A DNA stretch of 64,000 nt. It comes from an uncultured Bacilli bacterium (GTDB lineage: Bacteria; Bacillota_I; Bacilli_A; RF39; UBA660). Shown here piece by piece: positions 35,389-45,493 of this stretch. Under the pieces are notes generated by a model that was not told where the DNA came from, made no database searches, and saw nothing but the letters and a program-made list of their open reading frames with translations. Made by a program: the position numbers and the translations under genes. Position 1 is the stretch's first letter. The number at the start of each line of letters is the position of its first letter. The stretch is from assembly GCA_934122215.1 (NCBI GenBank), contig CAKOWF010000001.1, positions 1-64,000 on the forward strand, written 5' to 3'.

Positions 35389-38300
35389 TCTACTAAAGTA
35401 CCATCAACACCACCCGTACCTATTTTAGTTACTGTTGATGTATATGTACCATTTACAGATCCTGAATATTTATAACCAACAGATATTCCTACTGTTTGAT
35501 TACCTCTAATTGTACAATTAGTAACTTTACCTGCTGTGTATGATCCATATCTTGTATCTCCTACAAGTCCACCTACTGATTTATTACCAATAATATTTGA
35601 TGATGATATTAAATCTGTAGCACTACATCCGTTATAAACTTTTCCCATGATACCACCACAATTTGTGCCAGTGCATGTTATAGTATTATTTGATACTGCA
35701 GTTGTTATTGTTTTATTATTTAATCCTGCTATACCCCCTACATTATCTACACCTTTAACTACATTATTATTTGTTACAACATTTGTAATTGTTCCTGTAT
35801 TATTTCCAGCAATTAAACCAATTCCTCCACCACTACCTAATCCAGTTAAACTTGAATTAGTTATTTCGATATTTTCTATAGTTCCTGAATTTGTATTTGT
35901 TATAATTCCTGAGTAAATATTTTTTGATGAGCCTGTTACTATAGCTTTATTTATTTTTAAATTTTTAATTGTTCCTGTATTATTTCTAAATAGTCCTGCA
36001 TAAGCTGTATTTAATTTTATATTTGATAAAGTATGATTATTACCATCAAATACTCCATTGAAGTCACTAAATACATAATATATTTGATTAGAAAAATCTA
36101 TATCACTATTTAATTTAAAGTATTTTGTTTGATTACTATATAATGTAGCTGACTTCATATCATTAACATTATTTATAATATATGGATCTTCTTCTGTTCC
36201 ACTCCCTGTTAATGTGCTTACTATTGTTGATGATGGTTTAATAGATACTACTTTTGTTAATGAATCATAATCAAAATAGTAATTATTTGTTGTTCCATTA
36301 ATCCATGTATCAACAACGATATCATATGTATTAATTTCGTTTAAGAAATCTGTTTGTATTGTTGTACTATCTTCTGCTGTATCTTCTACACCATTTATAA
36401 CTCTTTTAACATTTTCAAATGCTAAACCACTTACTCCACCAGAATATTGATACCCAACAAGTTTTCCAACACTACTTGTTCCACTTAATGTACCACCAAT
36501 AACTAATCCTGTTGTTGAAGTACCATATCTTGTATCTCCTACAAGTCCACCTACTGATTTATTACCAATAATATTTGATGATGAAATTAAACTTGATGCA
36601 CTACATCCGTTATAAACCCGTCCCATAATTCCACCACAATTAGTTCCCGTACATGTTATTGTATTATTTGATACTGCAGTTGTTATTGTTTTATTATTTA
36701 TTCCTGCTATACCACCAACATTATCTACACCTTCAACTACATTATTATTTGTTACAACATTTGTAATTGTTCCTGTATTATTTCCAGCAATTAAACCAAT
36801 TCCTCCACCATTACCTAATCCAGTTAAACTTGAATTAGTTATTTTAATATTTTCTATAGTTCCTGTATTAGTATTTGTTATAATTCCAACTGTATTTTTT
36901 CCATATACATTTGCTTTATCAATAATTAAGTTTTTAATTGTACCACTATTACCTGTAAATACACCATAAACTGTATTAATATTTGATAAAGTATGATTGT
37001 TACCATCAAACACTCCATTAAATGAAGCAAATGAATAAAAGTGTTGATTAGAAAAATCTATATCACTATTTAATTTAAAGTATTTTGTTTGATTACTATA
37101 TAATGTAGCTGATTTCATATCATCAACATTATTTATAATATATGGATCTTCTTCTGTTCCACTTCCTGTTAATGTACTAATCATTGTTGATACATCTTTA
37201 ATAACAATATTATCTGTACCATCTTCATAATCAAAATAATAGCCATCACCATCATCGTCACCATTAATCCATGTATCAACAATTAAATTATATATATTTA
37301 TATTATTCATTTTTTCATGGTCAATTACTTTTGCATACAAAGCATCAGTTTCAGATATCACTTTTTCTGTTTCATTAAGATATATTTTATATGTGTCTGA
37401 CATATAAGCATCATATCCACCATTTTTATATCCTTCTATAAAGTCTACATCATTAGTACCAGTAACTGTTCCGCCTGTTATTAAGCCTGTTATACTGTAT
37501 CTATATCCACCACTACCAACTAAACCAGCTACTTCTTTAACACCAGTTACAATTGATGAAGAAATAACTGATGAAGTAGATGCTGAACCGCCAACTACAC
37601 CACCAACAGTTGACCCAGTTGATGTAACTTTATTAGATACTATAGCTGTTGTTAATTTATTAGCATAACCTGCTATTCCACCAACTCTATTTACTCCAGT
37701 AATTTCATTATCAACTGTTATAACATTTTTAACAGTTTGACCTTGCCCTATTGACCCAACAGCATTATTACCTATAACTTTATTGTTTTTGAAATAAACT
37801 TTTTCTACATTATTACCATATCCTACAATGCCGGTATAATCTCCACCTGTTATATTACAATTTAAAACTGATAAATTATATATAGTACCACCACTATAAC
37901 CTATAACACCAGTATAGTTTCCTCCAGTTATATTAGAATCCTTTATTGTTAAATTTTTAATTGTACCATCATTATTACCAATAAAACCTGCTTTAACTTG
38001 TGATGTTGTTAAATTAATACCAGCTATATAATTATTATTTCCTTCAAATGTACCTTTAAATGTTGATGATAAAGGATATGAATTCTCTAATTCAGTAATT
38101 AATGGTTCTACTTTTCCATCTCCATTAATATCTCCAAAAGTTGTATTTAAAGAATCAACATATGATACTTCTTTTGATAAATTTATAGAATTATCTAAAT
38201 ATACTGTTTTCTTATCAAAATTTTTTCCTGATTTAACTAAAGTAGAAAAAGCTATCAAATCTTCAGCACTTTTGATATGACATTCGTTTGCATTTGTATA

Positions 38301-38765
38301 ATCTTCTTCATTAGTACCACAAATTATTCCTGGATTTTCATCTTCTACTTTTGGGGTAGTTTCTTTATTATATGCGAAATCTATATTACAATTATCTATT
38401 TCATCGCTCATTTCAATTTCAGTTATAGATTGATCTTTTCTTTTAGTAAAACATTTATCACCTATTAATAATGCGAAATCTATTTCACCATTGTAATATA
38501 CATATATTTCTCCTTTTGCTTCTATTCCTTTTACTTTTAATTCATTAATAATATTTTTTCCTATTTTATCTTGCTTTCCTAAATCTGTTTCAGATAAAAC
38601 ATAAAAATTTTCTGCTGATTTTAAATATCCTTCAGCACTCCTTCTATAGCTTTTTATTCTTGAGTCTTCAATAACGTTCATTATCATTGGTGTTGCAATC
38701 AAAGCTATTATAGATAGAATTACTATAACTGCTAGTAACTCTATTAATGTAAACCCTTTCTTCAT
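35382..38765 (-). CDS. Giant type IV pilin-like adhesin with GLUG-type repeats
   Basis: About 1127 residues from ATG 38765 (GGAGATG ribosome binding site; a longer frame start lacks one). It begins MKKGFTLIELLAVIVILSII, a class III prepilin leader with cleavage after Gly4 and the +5 Glu, then a hydrophobic alpha-1 helix and a pilin-like neck to about 140. A very long beta-helix-type region of GLUG-like repeats follows (G-TIKNLxI...NITGxxxxGxIxGxNxGTI), with two ~320-residue near copies in the C-terminal two-thirds. Normal pilins are 120-200 residues. It should be processed by the prepilin peptidase at 17.0 kb and displayed on a pilus or pseudopilus. Confidence 0.9.
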   Translation of the reverse strand: MKKGFTLIELLAVIVILSIIALIATPMIMNVIEDSRIKSYRRSAEGYLKSAENFYVLSETDLGKQDKIGKNIINELKVKGIEAKGEIYVYYNGEIDFALLIGDKCFTKRKDQSITEIEMSDEIDNCNIDFAYNKETTPKVEDENPGIICGTNEEDYTNANECHIKSAEDLIAFSTLVKSGKNFDKKTVYLDNSINLSKEVSYVDSLNTTFGDINGDGKVEPLITELENSYPLSSTFKGTFEGNNNYIAGINLTTSQVKAGFIGNNDGTIKNLTIKDSNITGGNYTGVIGYSGGTIYNLSVLNCNITGGDYTGIVGYGNNVEKVYFKNNKVIGNNAVGSIGQGQTVKNVITVDNEITGVNRVGGIAGYANKLTTAIVSNKVTSTGSTVGGVVGGSASTSSVISSSIVTGVKEVAGLVGSGGYRYSITGLITGGTVTGTNDVDFIEGYKNGGYDAYMSDTYKIYLNETEKVISETDALYAKVIDHEKMNNINIYNLIVDTWINGDDDGDGYYFDYEDGTDNIVIKDVSTMISTLTGSGTEEDPYIINNVDDMKSATLYSNQTKYFKLNSDIDFSNQHFYSFASFNGVFDGNNHTLSNINTVYGVFTGNSGTIKNLIIDKANVYGKNTVGIITNTNTGTIENIKITNSSLTGLGNGGGIGLIAGNNTGTITNVVTNNNVVEGVDNVGGIAGINNKTITTAVSNNTITCTGTNCGGIMGRVYNGCSASSLISSSNIIGNKSVGGLVGDTRYGTSTTGLVIGGTLSGTSSVGKLVGYQYSGGVSGLAFENVKRVINGVEDTAEDSTTIQTDFLNEINTYDIVVDTWINGTTNNYYFDYDSLTKVVSIKPSSTIVSTLTGSGTEEDPYIINNVNDMKSATLYSNQTKYFKLNSDIDFSNQIYYVFSDFNGVFDGNNHTLSNIKLNTAYAGLFRNNTGTIKNLKINKAIVTGSSKNIYSGIITNTNSGTIENIEITNSSLTGLGSGGGIGLIAGNNTGTITNVVTNNNVVKGVDNVGGIAGLNNKTITTAVSNNTITCTGTNCGGIMGKVYNGCSATDLISSSNIIGNKSVGGLVGDTRYGSYTAGKVTNCTIRGNQTVGISVGYKYSGSVNGTYTSTVTKIGTGGVDGTLVEE
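35440..37200 (-). repeat. Two ~960-bp near-identical coding repeats in the adhesin gene
   Basis: Blocks at about 35440-36230 and 36440-37200 share long identical runs (for example the segments at 36085 and 37045, and 35560 and 36530), with a period of about 960-975 bp. Both encode STLTGSGTEEDPYIINN..., a Gly/Asn/Thr-rich GLUG array and a C-terminal Ser/Asn/Gly tail. Such repeats are prone to recombination and copy-number change. Confidence 0.85.
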
Positions 38766-38793
38766 ACCGCATCTCCTATCATAAAATATGATA

Positions 38794-38825
38794 TCAAAAA
38801 AAATAGACATTTTCAATCTATTTTT
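38794..38825 (-). terminator. Terminator after ruvB
   Basis: An AAAAATAGA/TCTATTTTT stem followed by U-rich sequence on the minus strand, overlapping the ruvB stop. Confidence 0.78.
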
Positions 38826-39816
38826 GAATAAACGGAATATTTAAATGATCATATGCTTCTTTAGTAGCAATTCTACCTCTATTTGTTCTTTTAAGTAAAC
38901 CTATTTGTAACAAATATGGTTCATATACATCCTCTATAGTTGTTACTTCTTCACCAATTGATGCAGCTAAAGCATCTATACCAACCGGTCCTCCATTGAA
39001 TTTTTCGATTATTGATCTAAGCAAATTATAATCTGTATCATCTAATCCTAATTTATCAACTTTTAGTTTATCTAATGCATATTTTGTTATTTCTAAATCT
39101 ATAACATTTTTACCATCTACTAAAGCAAAATCTCTAACTCTTCTAAATAAACGATTTGCTATTCTAGGTGTTCCTCTTGAACGACAAGCTAGTTCTAAAG
39201 CAGCTTCATCATCAATTGGGCTTTCTAAAACTCTGCTTGTTCTTTTAACAATTTCTTTTAATTCATCTACTGTATAGTATTGTAATTTTGATACAATTCC
39301 AAATCTATCTCTTAGAGGACTAGATAAGTCACCTGCCCTTGTAGTTGCTCCAACTAATGTAAATGGAGGTAAATCTATCCTTATATTTTTTGAATTGGAA
39401 TCATTTCCAACCATAATATCCAACACATAGTCTTCCATAGCTGGATATAGAATTTCTTCTATATATCTAGGCATTCTATGAATTTCATCTATAAACAAGA
39501 CATCCCCTTTTTCTAATGAAGATAATATTGCTGCTAGGTCACCACTTTTTTCAATTGAAGGTCCACTTGCTGTTTTGATATTACTTCCTAATTCATTAGC
39601 AATAATATAAGCTAATGTTGTTTTACCTAATCCTGGTGGGCCATATAATAAAACGTGATCAAGTGATTCTTCTCTCATTTTGGCTGCTTTTATAAATATA
39701 TCTAAGTTTTCTTTTACTTCTTTTTGACCTATATATTCATCTATACTATCTGGGCGAATTGATTGTTCAAAATTGTCTTCTTTTAGTTCTTTTGATGTTA
39801 TAATTCTCTCATCCAT
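38818..39816 (-). CDS. ruvB: Holliday junction helicase RuvB
   Basis: 332 residues. The N-terminus contains [18 protein letters not shown] and the Walker [21 protein letters not shown]; Walker B is [11 protein letters not shown], and sensor and arginine-finger regions ([18 protein letters not shown]) are present. The C-terminal winged-helix domain ends [14 protein letters not shown] hexameric AAA+ motor that drives branch migration with RuvA. GAGGTGAAA ribosome binding site; 15 nt after ruvA. Confidence 0.98.
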   Translation of the reverse strand: MDERIITSKELKEDNFEQSIRPDSIDEYIGQKEVKENLDIFIKAAKMREESLDHVLLYGPPGLGKTTLAYIIANELGSNIKTASGPSIEKSGDLAAILSSLEKGDVLFIDEIHRMPRYIEEILYPAMEDYVLDIMVGNDSNSKNIRIDLPPFTLVGATTRAGDLSSPLRDRFGIVSKLQYYTVDELKEIVKRTSRVLESPIDDEAALELACRSRGTPRIANRLFRRVRDFALVDGKNVIDLEITKYALDKLKVDKLGLDDTDYNLLRSIIEKFNGGPVGIDALAASIGEEVTTIEDVYEPYLLQIGLLKRTNRGRIATKEAYDHLNIPFIQK

Positions 39817-39831
39817 TTTTTCACCTCAATT

Positions 39832-40380
39832 TTATTTTAAAAATAATTTTAAAGCTTCTCTTACTTGTTCTTCTATTGTATTTGAAGTTACTTTTGGTAA
39901 TATTTTATTAATATCTGATTGTTTATACCCTAATGATTTTAAAGTTTCTACCAATTCATCTTTATCATCATTAGATGATACAACTTCCATATTTAATTTT
40001 CCTTTTAAATCTAAAATTATTTGTCTTGCTACCTTATCACCTATTTTTGGGAATTTTTTCAAATATAGAATATTTTCTCTTTCAATAGCATCTTTTATTC
40101 CATCTATTGAACCAGTAGCAAGCATAGGAAGTGCCATTTTACATCCTAAACCTTTAACACTAATTAGTTTTAAAAATAAATTTCTTTCTTCCTTTGTCTT
40201 AAATCCATATAAAGTAATTTCATCTTCTTTTACATTTTGATATATATATATTTTGTATTCTTTTCCAATTTCAAAACTATATGGATTTCCAGTATAGATT
40301 AAATAACCTATATTATTGTTATTTAAACTAATATAATTACTATCTAATTCTTCTACTTTTCCAATTATAAATTCTATCAT
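39832..40380 (-). CDS. ruvA: Holliday junction recognition protein RuvA
   Basis: 182 residues. N-terminal OB domain (MIEFIIGKVEELDSNYISLNNNNIGYLIYTG), the two helix-hairpin-helix motifs (LISVKGLGCKMALPML and LKKFPKIGDKVARQIILDLKGKL) and a C-terminal UBA-like domain III. It binds four-way junctions and loads RuvB. Promoter with a LexA-like box just upstream. Confidence 0.97.
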   Translation of the reverse strand: MIEFIIGKVEELDSNYISLNNNNIGYLIYTGNPYSFEIGKEYKIYIYQNVKEDEITLYGFKTKEERNLFLKLISVKGLGCKMALPMLATGSIDGIKDAIERENILYLKKFPKIGDKVARQIILDLKGKLNMEVVSSNDDKDELVETLKSLGYKQSDINKILPKVTSNTIEEQVREALKLFLK

Positions 40381-40398
40381 ATTTCTAACCTCTGTTTA

Positions 40399-40427
40399 AT
40401 TGTACCACACGTACAGTTGTTCGTCAA
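40399..40427 (-). promoter_or_regulatory. Promoter of ruvAB
   Basis: Minus strand TTGACG (40422-40427), 17-nt spacer, TACAAT (40399-40404). Same TTGACGAAC arrangement as the recX promoter. Confidence 0.82.
40410..40423 (-). promoter_or_regulatory. lexA box: LexA (SOS) box over the ruvAB promoter
   Basis: Reads CGAACAACTGTACG on the minus strand, one mismatch from the Gram-positive consensus CGAAC-N4-GTTCG. It covers the spacer and touches the -35, so LexA binding would block RNA polymerase. SOS control of ruvAB is known in other bacteria. Confidence 0.75.
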
Positions 40428-40433
40428 TATATT

Positions 40434-40949
40434 TTATAGTAAATTACCTATAGTATCAAATATATCAATAATTAAATCATGTATAAAATAGTACATATCT
40501 TTTATTTTATTATTTTTTGCTTTTGATGAATTAATAACAAATATTCTACCATCTAAACAATTAATAATTTTAATGTCTTTTGTATATCTTTTATACATAT
40601 TAAATATTGTTTCATCACTATTTTTGTCTATTACTATAATGTTTCCTTTTGTAATATAAGTGCTATCTTTAACAAATGTATTTTTATACTCTTTTACCTC
40701 TTCAAAATTAACTATGGTATTATTTATTTTATTTTTTTTATAATGTTTTTTTATTTTCTTTATATTTAATCTCTTAGTTTTACCTTTACCTTTTCCATCT
40801 ACAACATTACTTGTTAACTCATCACAAAATAAAATATTTTCATTATTATCTATTATTTCTTTCAATTTATTAGAGTAATTACCTATTAACAATAATTTAC
40901 CATTCATGACTTTTATTATTTCTTTTAGTTCATTTTCTATTTTTTTCAT
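40434..40949 (-). CDS. Hypothetical 171-residue protein
   Basis: A Lys/Asn/Ile-rich, alternating alpha/beta sequence with strand-like segments (GKLLLIGNYS, NIIVIDKNSDE, DIKIINCLDGRIFVINSS), suggestive of a Rossmann-like methyltransferase remnant, but no motif is complete. Starts with a GAGATG ribosome binding site; no clear partner. Function unknown. Confidence 0.65.
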   Translation of the reverse strand: MKKIENELKEIIKVMNGKLLLIGNYSNKLKEIIDNNENILFCDELTSNVVDGKGKGKTKRLNIKKIKKHYKKNKINNTIVNFEEVKEYKNTFVKDSTYITKGNIIVIDKNSDETIFNMYKRYTKDIKIINCLDGRIFVINSSKAKNNKIKDMYYFIHDLIIDIFDTIGNLL

Positions 40950-41062
40950 ACAATCATCTCTTATTTATTATATCATGGAAAAAATTTTTTGACAAAAATT
41001 AGATAATAAAAATAAAAAGATAAGAAATAGAAATAATCTACAAACATATTAAAGTTTATAAA

Positions 41063-41104
41063 AAAAGCAGAACTTTTTTGAATTTAATTTTTAAGTTCTG
41101 TTTT
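41063..41104 (-). terminator. Terminator after the HD-GYP-like gene
   Basis: A CAGAACTT/AAGTTCTG stem (41068-41075/41093-41100) with a 17-nt AU-rich loop and a long U tract on the minus strand. Confidence 0.78.
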
Positions 41105-41108
41105 TATT

Positions 41109-42149
41109 TTATAAATGCTTTTCTTGTTCTTCAATATATGTTCCTTCTACAACAATATTTAACACTTTAGTTAAATCTACCTCTTCACCAGTTGACAATT
41201 TAACAATTGGAGTTAATGGATATCCATCATTATTTTTAATAACTATTGCTTTAGAGTTATCTGATAATTTAACTATAGTTCCAATTGGATAAATAGGAAG
41301 AAATTTTAAAAATTTTGAAGCAATATCATAATTATATAATTTATCAATAATTCCTTGTTCTATCTGATTTCTTGCTTTTATAGTATCATTTTCTTTAATT
41401 AAGACATCCACATAATCAGAGCAAATATGAATGATTTTAGCAGTATCTCTAATATCACAATTATGATTAATTCCCATTTTTTTGTAAAAGTTTTGAACAA
41501 CGCCTGTTCCATTTTCATTTTCTCTATGATAATAAACTGAATGAATTATCATAGGATCGGCGTAGGCTTGTGAAACAGCATATCTTCCCAATATTGGATA
41601 TGTTTCTGAAATTGGTAATTGTAACAAAATTTGTTTTAGTTTTTCTAATTCTTTTTCTAGTATTTTTTCTTTTTCTTTTGGACTTAAAATTAAACCAATA
41701 TCTGATAGTAGTGCTGAAGCAACTAATTTATTTAAACTATCATTATCCATATCAAGTCTTTTTCCCAAACTCAAACATAATTCACATATATTTATAGCTC
41801 TTTCATAATATGTAGTTTCGCCTATCATTCTATTTAAATCTATTTCTGTAATTTTAAAATTTTCTACTATATCTTTTGCTATATCTTGTGTCTTTTGAAC
41901 ATCTTTTTGTTCCAATGCATTAATTGCCATATACTTTATCTGTGCTGGTATAGATTCATCAATTTGGACATCTTTTGATATTTCATCTTCAACATAGATT
42001 CCATTAATTTTTCTCTCTTTTAATTTTGAAATAATATATTCTGATAAAATAGTATTATTTGCTTTTAATAAAATGTTTCCTTTAATATCTGTTATATCTT
42101 TAGCTAGTACATTTCCAGCTTTTAATTCATCTGTTTTTACATATCTCAT
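41109..42149 (-). CDS. Degenerate HD-GYP domain protein
   Basis: About 346 residues. The N-terminal MRYVKTDELKAGNVLAKDITDIKGNILLKAN is the DUF3391-like domain found before HD-GYP modules. The central helices match HD-GYP, but the metal-binding HD is replaced: ALLSDIGLI where ALLHDIGK is expected. HSVYYHRENENGTG keeps the HxxxHHExxxGxG framework only in part. It is therefore likely a non-catalytic c-di-GMP-related sensor or scaffold. ATG 42149 chosen (AGGTGAAA ribosome binding site) over an upstream GTG. Confidence 0.8.
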   Translation of the reverse strand: MRYVKTDELKAGNVLAKDITDIKGNILLKANNTILSEYIISKLKERKINGIYVEDEISKDVQIDESIPAQIKYMAINALEQKDVQKTQDIAKDIVENFKITEIDLNRMIGETTYYERAINICELCLSLGKRLDMDNDSLNKLVASALLSDIGLILSPKEKEKILEKELEKLKQILLQLPISETYPILGRYAVSQAYADPMIIHSVYYHRENENGTGVVQNFYKKMGINHNCDIRDTAKIIHICSDYVDVLIKENDTIKARNQIEQGIIDKLYNYDIASKFLKFLPIYPIGTIVKLSDNSKAIVIKNNDGYPLTPIVKLSTGEEVDLTKVLNIVVEGTYIEEQEKHL

Positions 42150-42171
42150 CGTTTTCACCTACCATAATTAG

Positions 42172-42203
42172 ATTATAAAGTATTAGTTCTAAACTAATAC
42201 TTT
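42172..42203 (-). terminator. Terminator after valS
   Basis: An AAGTATTAGT/ACTAATACTT stem (42178-42187/42193-42202), then AU-rich sequence on the minus strand; overlaps the valS stop. Confidence 0.7.
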
Positions 42204-44722
42204 TCTAATTGATTAATAATATTTTGTAAATTATTTTCTTCTTTTAATAAATCTTCTTTTTCTTTTTCTACTATATTTTGTGGTGCCTTTGAAGTATAAT
42301 TTTCATTACTTAATAATTTTTTTCTTCTTTCAATAGAATTTTCTAATCTTTCTTTTTCTTTTAATAAATTATTTTTTTCTTCTTCTAAGTTTTTAGTATT
42401 ATCAAATATATAGTATATAGTATATCCATTATAACTAATACTATTATCACTTATTTCATCTGTTAAATTTTCACTTTTTACCTTTAACATATTTAGTATT
42501 AATTCTTCATATTTACCACTATAATTTACTTTTGAATCACTTGGAATATTATTTTCTTGTTTATAATTTCTTACTTTTACAATAAATTCCATTATATTAT
42601 TCATATCATTTGTTTCAAATTTGAATTCTTCTTTATATTTAGGATATGAACTTATCATAATTGATTCATCATGTATTGGTAACATTAAATATATTTCTTC
42701 TGTTACAAAAGGCATAAATGGATGTAATAGTTTTAATATATCTGTTAAAACTGTAAATAATACTGTTTTAGTTGTGTTATTATTATTAAATTTTGATAGT
42801 TCAATATACCAACTACAAAAATCATCCCAAATAAAATTGTATAATTCAGTACCTACTACATTAAATTCATATTTTTCCATATGATTTCTTACTTTTAATA
42901 TTACTTCATTTAATCTATTTAATATCCATTTATCTTGTAAAGTTAAATTTTCTAAAGTTTTATTTTTTTCTTCAAATCCTTCTAAATTCATTAATACAAA
43001 TCTTGAAGCATTCCATAATTTGTTAATAAAATTCCATGTAGAAGCTACTTTTTCTTCATCATATCTTAAATCCATTCCAGGAGATGATGATGATGCTAGA
43101 AAGAATCTTAATGAATCAGTACCATATTTTTCTGCCACTTCCATAGGATCTACTCCATTACCTAAAGATTTAGACATTTTTCTTCCTTCTTTATCTCTAA
43201 TTAATCCATGAATTAAGCAATCTTTAAATGGTCTAGTATTTGTAAAATGTAATCCTTGAAAAGTCATTCTATTTACCCAAAAAGGTATAATATCATAACC
43301 TGTTACTAAAACATTATTTGGATAATATCTCTTTAATAATTCTGTATTTTCTGGCCAACCTAAAGTTGAAAAAGGCCAAAGTGCACTTGAAAACCAAGTA
43401 TCTAATACATCATTATCTTGAGTCCAACCATCTTCAGTTGGAGCTGTTTCACCAACATAAATTTTGTCCCCCTTATACCAAGCAGGAATTCTATGACCCC
43501 ACCATAATTGTCTTGATATACACCAATCATATGTAATTTCCATCCAGTGATTCATTACTTTCTCAAATCTTTCTGGTACAAAGTTTACTTTTGTTTCACT
43601 ATCTTTTTGATTTTCTAGTACTTTATCTGCTAAAGGTCTCATTTTGACAAACCATTGTTTAGATAATCTAGGTTCTACCATAACATCTGTTCTTTCAGAA
43701 TGCCCTACACTATGAGTCATTTTTTCTATTTTGATTAATATATCTTTTTCTTTTAACTCTTCTACAAGTTTTTCTCTACATAAAAATCTATCCATGCCAT
43801 TATAATGAAGAGCATTTTCATTCATTGTTCCGTCTTCATTCATGACATTTATTCTTTCTAAATTATGTCTATTTCCTACTTCAAAATCGTTAGGATCATG
43901 TGCTGGAGTAATTTTAACTACACCTGTTCCAAATTCTGGATCAGCATGTTCATCCCCTACGATTGGAATTAATTTATTAACTATTGGCAATATTACATTT
44001 TTTCCTATATATTTATTGTATCTTTCATCACTAGGATTTACTGCTACTGCTGTATCTCCAAATAATGTTTCAGGACGAGTTGTTGCCACTTCTAAATAAT
44101 CATTAGTACCTTCTATATAATATTTTAAATGATAAAATGCTCCTTCTACATCTTTATATATAACCTCTTCTGTAGATAAAGCTGTCCTAGCTAATGGATC
44201 CCAATTTATTATTCTTTCTCCTCTATAAATTAATCCTTCATTGTATAATGTAACAAATACTTTTTTGACTGCACTTGATAATCCTTCATCCAAAGTAAAT
44301 CTTTCTTTTGAATAGTCTAAACTTAGTCCTAAAGTTGCCCATTGATTATGAATATTTTCTGCATATTCTTTTTTCCAAGCCCAAGCATGTTCTAACCATT
44401 CTTCTCTTGTTAAACTTCTTGGATCTATTCCCATTTCTTTTAGTTTTTTATCTACTTTTGCTTGTGTAGCAATTCCAGCATGATCCATACCAGGAAGCCA
44501 TAATGCATCATATCCATCCATTCTTTTATAACGAATCATTATATCTTGTAAAGTAGTATCCCAAGCATGTCCTAAGTGTAACTTGCCTGTTACATTTGGT
44601 GGTGGTATTACTATTGAATATGATTTTTTTGATAAATCTCCTGCTTCAAAGTATCCTTTTTGTTTCCAATTTTCATATTTATTTTTTTCTACTTCTAAAT
44701 GATTATATTTTTTATCTAACAT
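42194..44722 (-). CDS. valS: Valyl-tRNA synthetase
   Basis: 842 residues, slightly short for ValRS (about 880). The HIGH motif is [21 protein letters not shown] and the KMSKS loop [16 protein letters not shown]; the editing CP1 domain ([18 protein letters not shown]) is complete. The C-terminal coiled coil ([32 protein letters not shown]) is ValRS-typical. Preceded by a small gene and a T-box leader, so transcription should rise when uncharged tRNA-Val accumulates. GGAGATT ribosome binding site. Confidence 0.98.
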   Translation of the reverse strand: MLDKKYNHLEVEKNKYENWKQKGYFEAGDLSKKSYSIVIPPPNVTGKLHLGHAWDTTLQDIMIRYKRMDGYDALWLPGMDHAGIATQAKVDKKLKEMGIDPRSLTREEWLEHAWAWKKEYAENIHNQWATLGLSLDYSKERFTLDEGLSSAVKKVFVTLYNEGLIYRGERIINWDPLARTALSTEEVIYKDVEGAFYHLKYYIEGTNDYLEVATTRPETLFGDTAVAVNPSDERYNKYIGKNVILPIVNKLIPIVGDEHADPEFGTGVVKITPAHDPNDFEVGNRHNLERINVMNEDGTMNENALHYNGMDRFLCREKLVEELKEKDILIKIEKMTHSVGHSERTDVMVEPRLSKQWFVKMRPLADKVLENQKDSETKVNFVPERFEKVMNHWMEITYDWCISRQLWWGHRIPAWYKGDKIYVGETAPTEDGWTQDNDVLDTWFSSALWPFSTLGWPENTELLKRYYPNNVLVTGYDIIPFWVNRMTFQGLHFTNTRPFKDCLIHGLIRDKEGRKMSKSLGNGVDPMEVAEKYGTDSLRFFLASSSSPGMDLRYDEEKVASTWNFINKLWNASRFVLMNLEGFEEKNKTLENLTLQDKWILNRLNEVILKVRNHMEKYEFNVVGTELYNFIWDDFCSWYIELSKFNNNNTTKTVLFTVLTDILKLLHPFMPFVTEEIYLMLPIHDESIMISSYPKYKEEFKFETNDMNNIMEFIVKVRNYKQENNIPSDSKVNYSGKYEELILNMLKVKSENLTDEISDNSISYNGYTIYYIFDNTKNLEEEKNNLLKEKERLENSIERRKKLLSNENYTSKAPQNIVEKEKEDLLKEENNLQNIINQLEKY

Positions 44723-44734
44723 ATATTCAATCTC

Positions 44735-45214
44735 CTATCTCTCATAATTTAACTTTTTTACTAAAACTTTAATTGCCTCTTTATCTTCTTTTTTAGCCAT
44801 CTTTCCTAATCTTAAAAATTCTTCAGCAGTTAATAAATGAGGTATAATATTTTCTTTTTCTAAATCATTTAAAATACTATTAATAAAATCTGAATTAAAC
44901 TCCATAAAATATGTATAATATTCATTAATTGATTCAAAACAACATTTTTTTAATTTATTATTACTTGTTTTAAAACGCTCATAATAACCAACTAATCTTA
45001 CTAATTCTTCTTCATCTTTTAATAATGGCTTAAATACATTATCAAATAAAGTAATTGTATATCCACTTGAATAATTAACATTCTTAGGTAATCTAATTGC
45101 ATTACTTACTTTTAAAAATAATATTTTATTTTCACTATTATATAATATATATTTTTTCTTAAGTACTGTTTCTATAACTGGATAATTTGCTTTTTTTATT
45201 ATTATTGTATTCAT
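44735..45214 (-). CDS. Hypothetical 159-residue protein between T-box and valS
   Basis: A small alpha/beta N-terminal half followed by a helical C-terminal half (KLKKCCFESINEYYTYFMEFNSDF..., FLRLGKMAKKEDKEAIKVLVKKL). No known domain. It has an AGGAGGA ribosome binding site, follows the T-box terminator directly, and is 12 nt upstream of valS. It is therefore under tRNA-Val control together with valS. A role linked to translation or valine supply can only be guessed. Confidence 0.75.
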   Translation of the reverse strand: MNTIIIKKANYPVIETVLKKKYILYNSENKILFLKVSNAIRLPKNVNYSSGYTITLFDNVFKPLLKDEEELVRLVGYYERFKTSNNKLKKCCFESINEYYTYFMEFNSDFINSILNDLEKENIIPHLLTAEEFLRLGKMAKKEDKEAIKVLVKKLNYER

Positions 45215-45227
45215 ATATTCCTCCTAT

Positions 45228-45456
45228 ATAAAAAATCACATCCTATATAAGGACGTGATTTACGTGGTACCACCTTAATTTAATAGTATTTCTACTATTC
45301 TCAATGTCTTAATGCGACTAACAATATATCCTACTACTATTTCAGATATATAACTCACAAGCTACCTTCTATATTCTATATTATTCATTTCCACCAACCA
45401 TGAACTCTCTTTAAATATAATAATATATACTCCTCTTGTTCCTCGTTTTTCAAATT
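45228..45456 (-). promoter_or_regulatory. T-box: T-box riboswitch (tRNA-Val) controlling the valS operon
   Basis: The minus-strand leader contains AGAGAGTTCATGGTTGGTGG (stem I region with the AG-bulge/GGTGGAA features) and the T-box core AAGGTGGTACCACG at about 45263-45277. A strong terminator stem AAATCACGTCC/GGATGTGATTT (45233-45243/45251-45261) with U6 ends it. The likely specifier is GUA (Val; plus positions 45363-45365) within AAGGTAGCTT, followed by a purine as usual. Uncharged tRNA-Val would stabilise the antiterminator and allow transcription of the small gene and valS. Confidence 0.92.
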
Positions 45457-45462
45457 AAATTA

Positions 45463-45491
45463 ATTTTAACACAATTATTTCATAAAATCAA
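45463..45491 (-). promoter_or_regulatory. Promoter of the T-box/valS operon
   Basis: Minus strand TTGATT (45486-45491), 17-nt spacer, TAAAAT (45463-45468), start predicted near 45456. Confidence 0.65.
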
Positions 45492-45493
45492 CA

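Noticed and set aside
35647..35916. Plus-strand ORF inside the adhesin
   Set aside because: Antisense of GLUG repeats; Pro/Val/Ile low complexity and no ribosome binding site.
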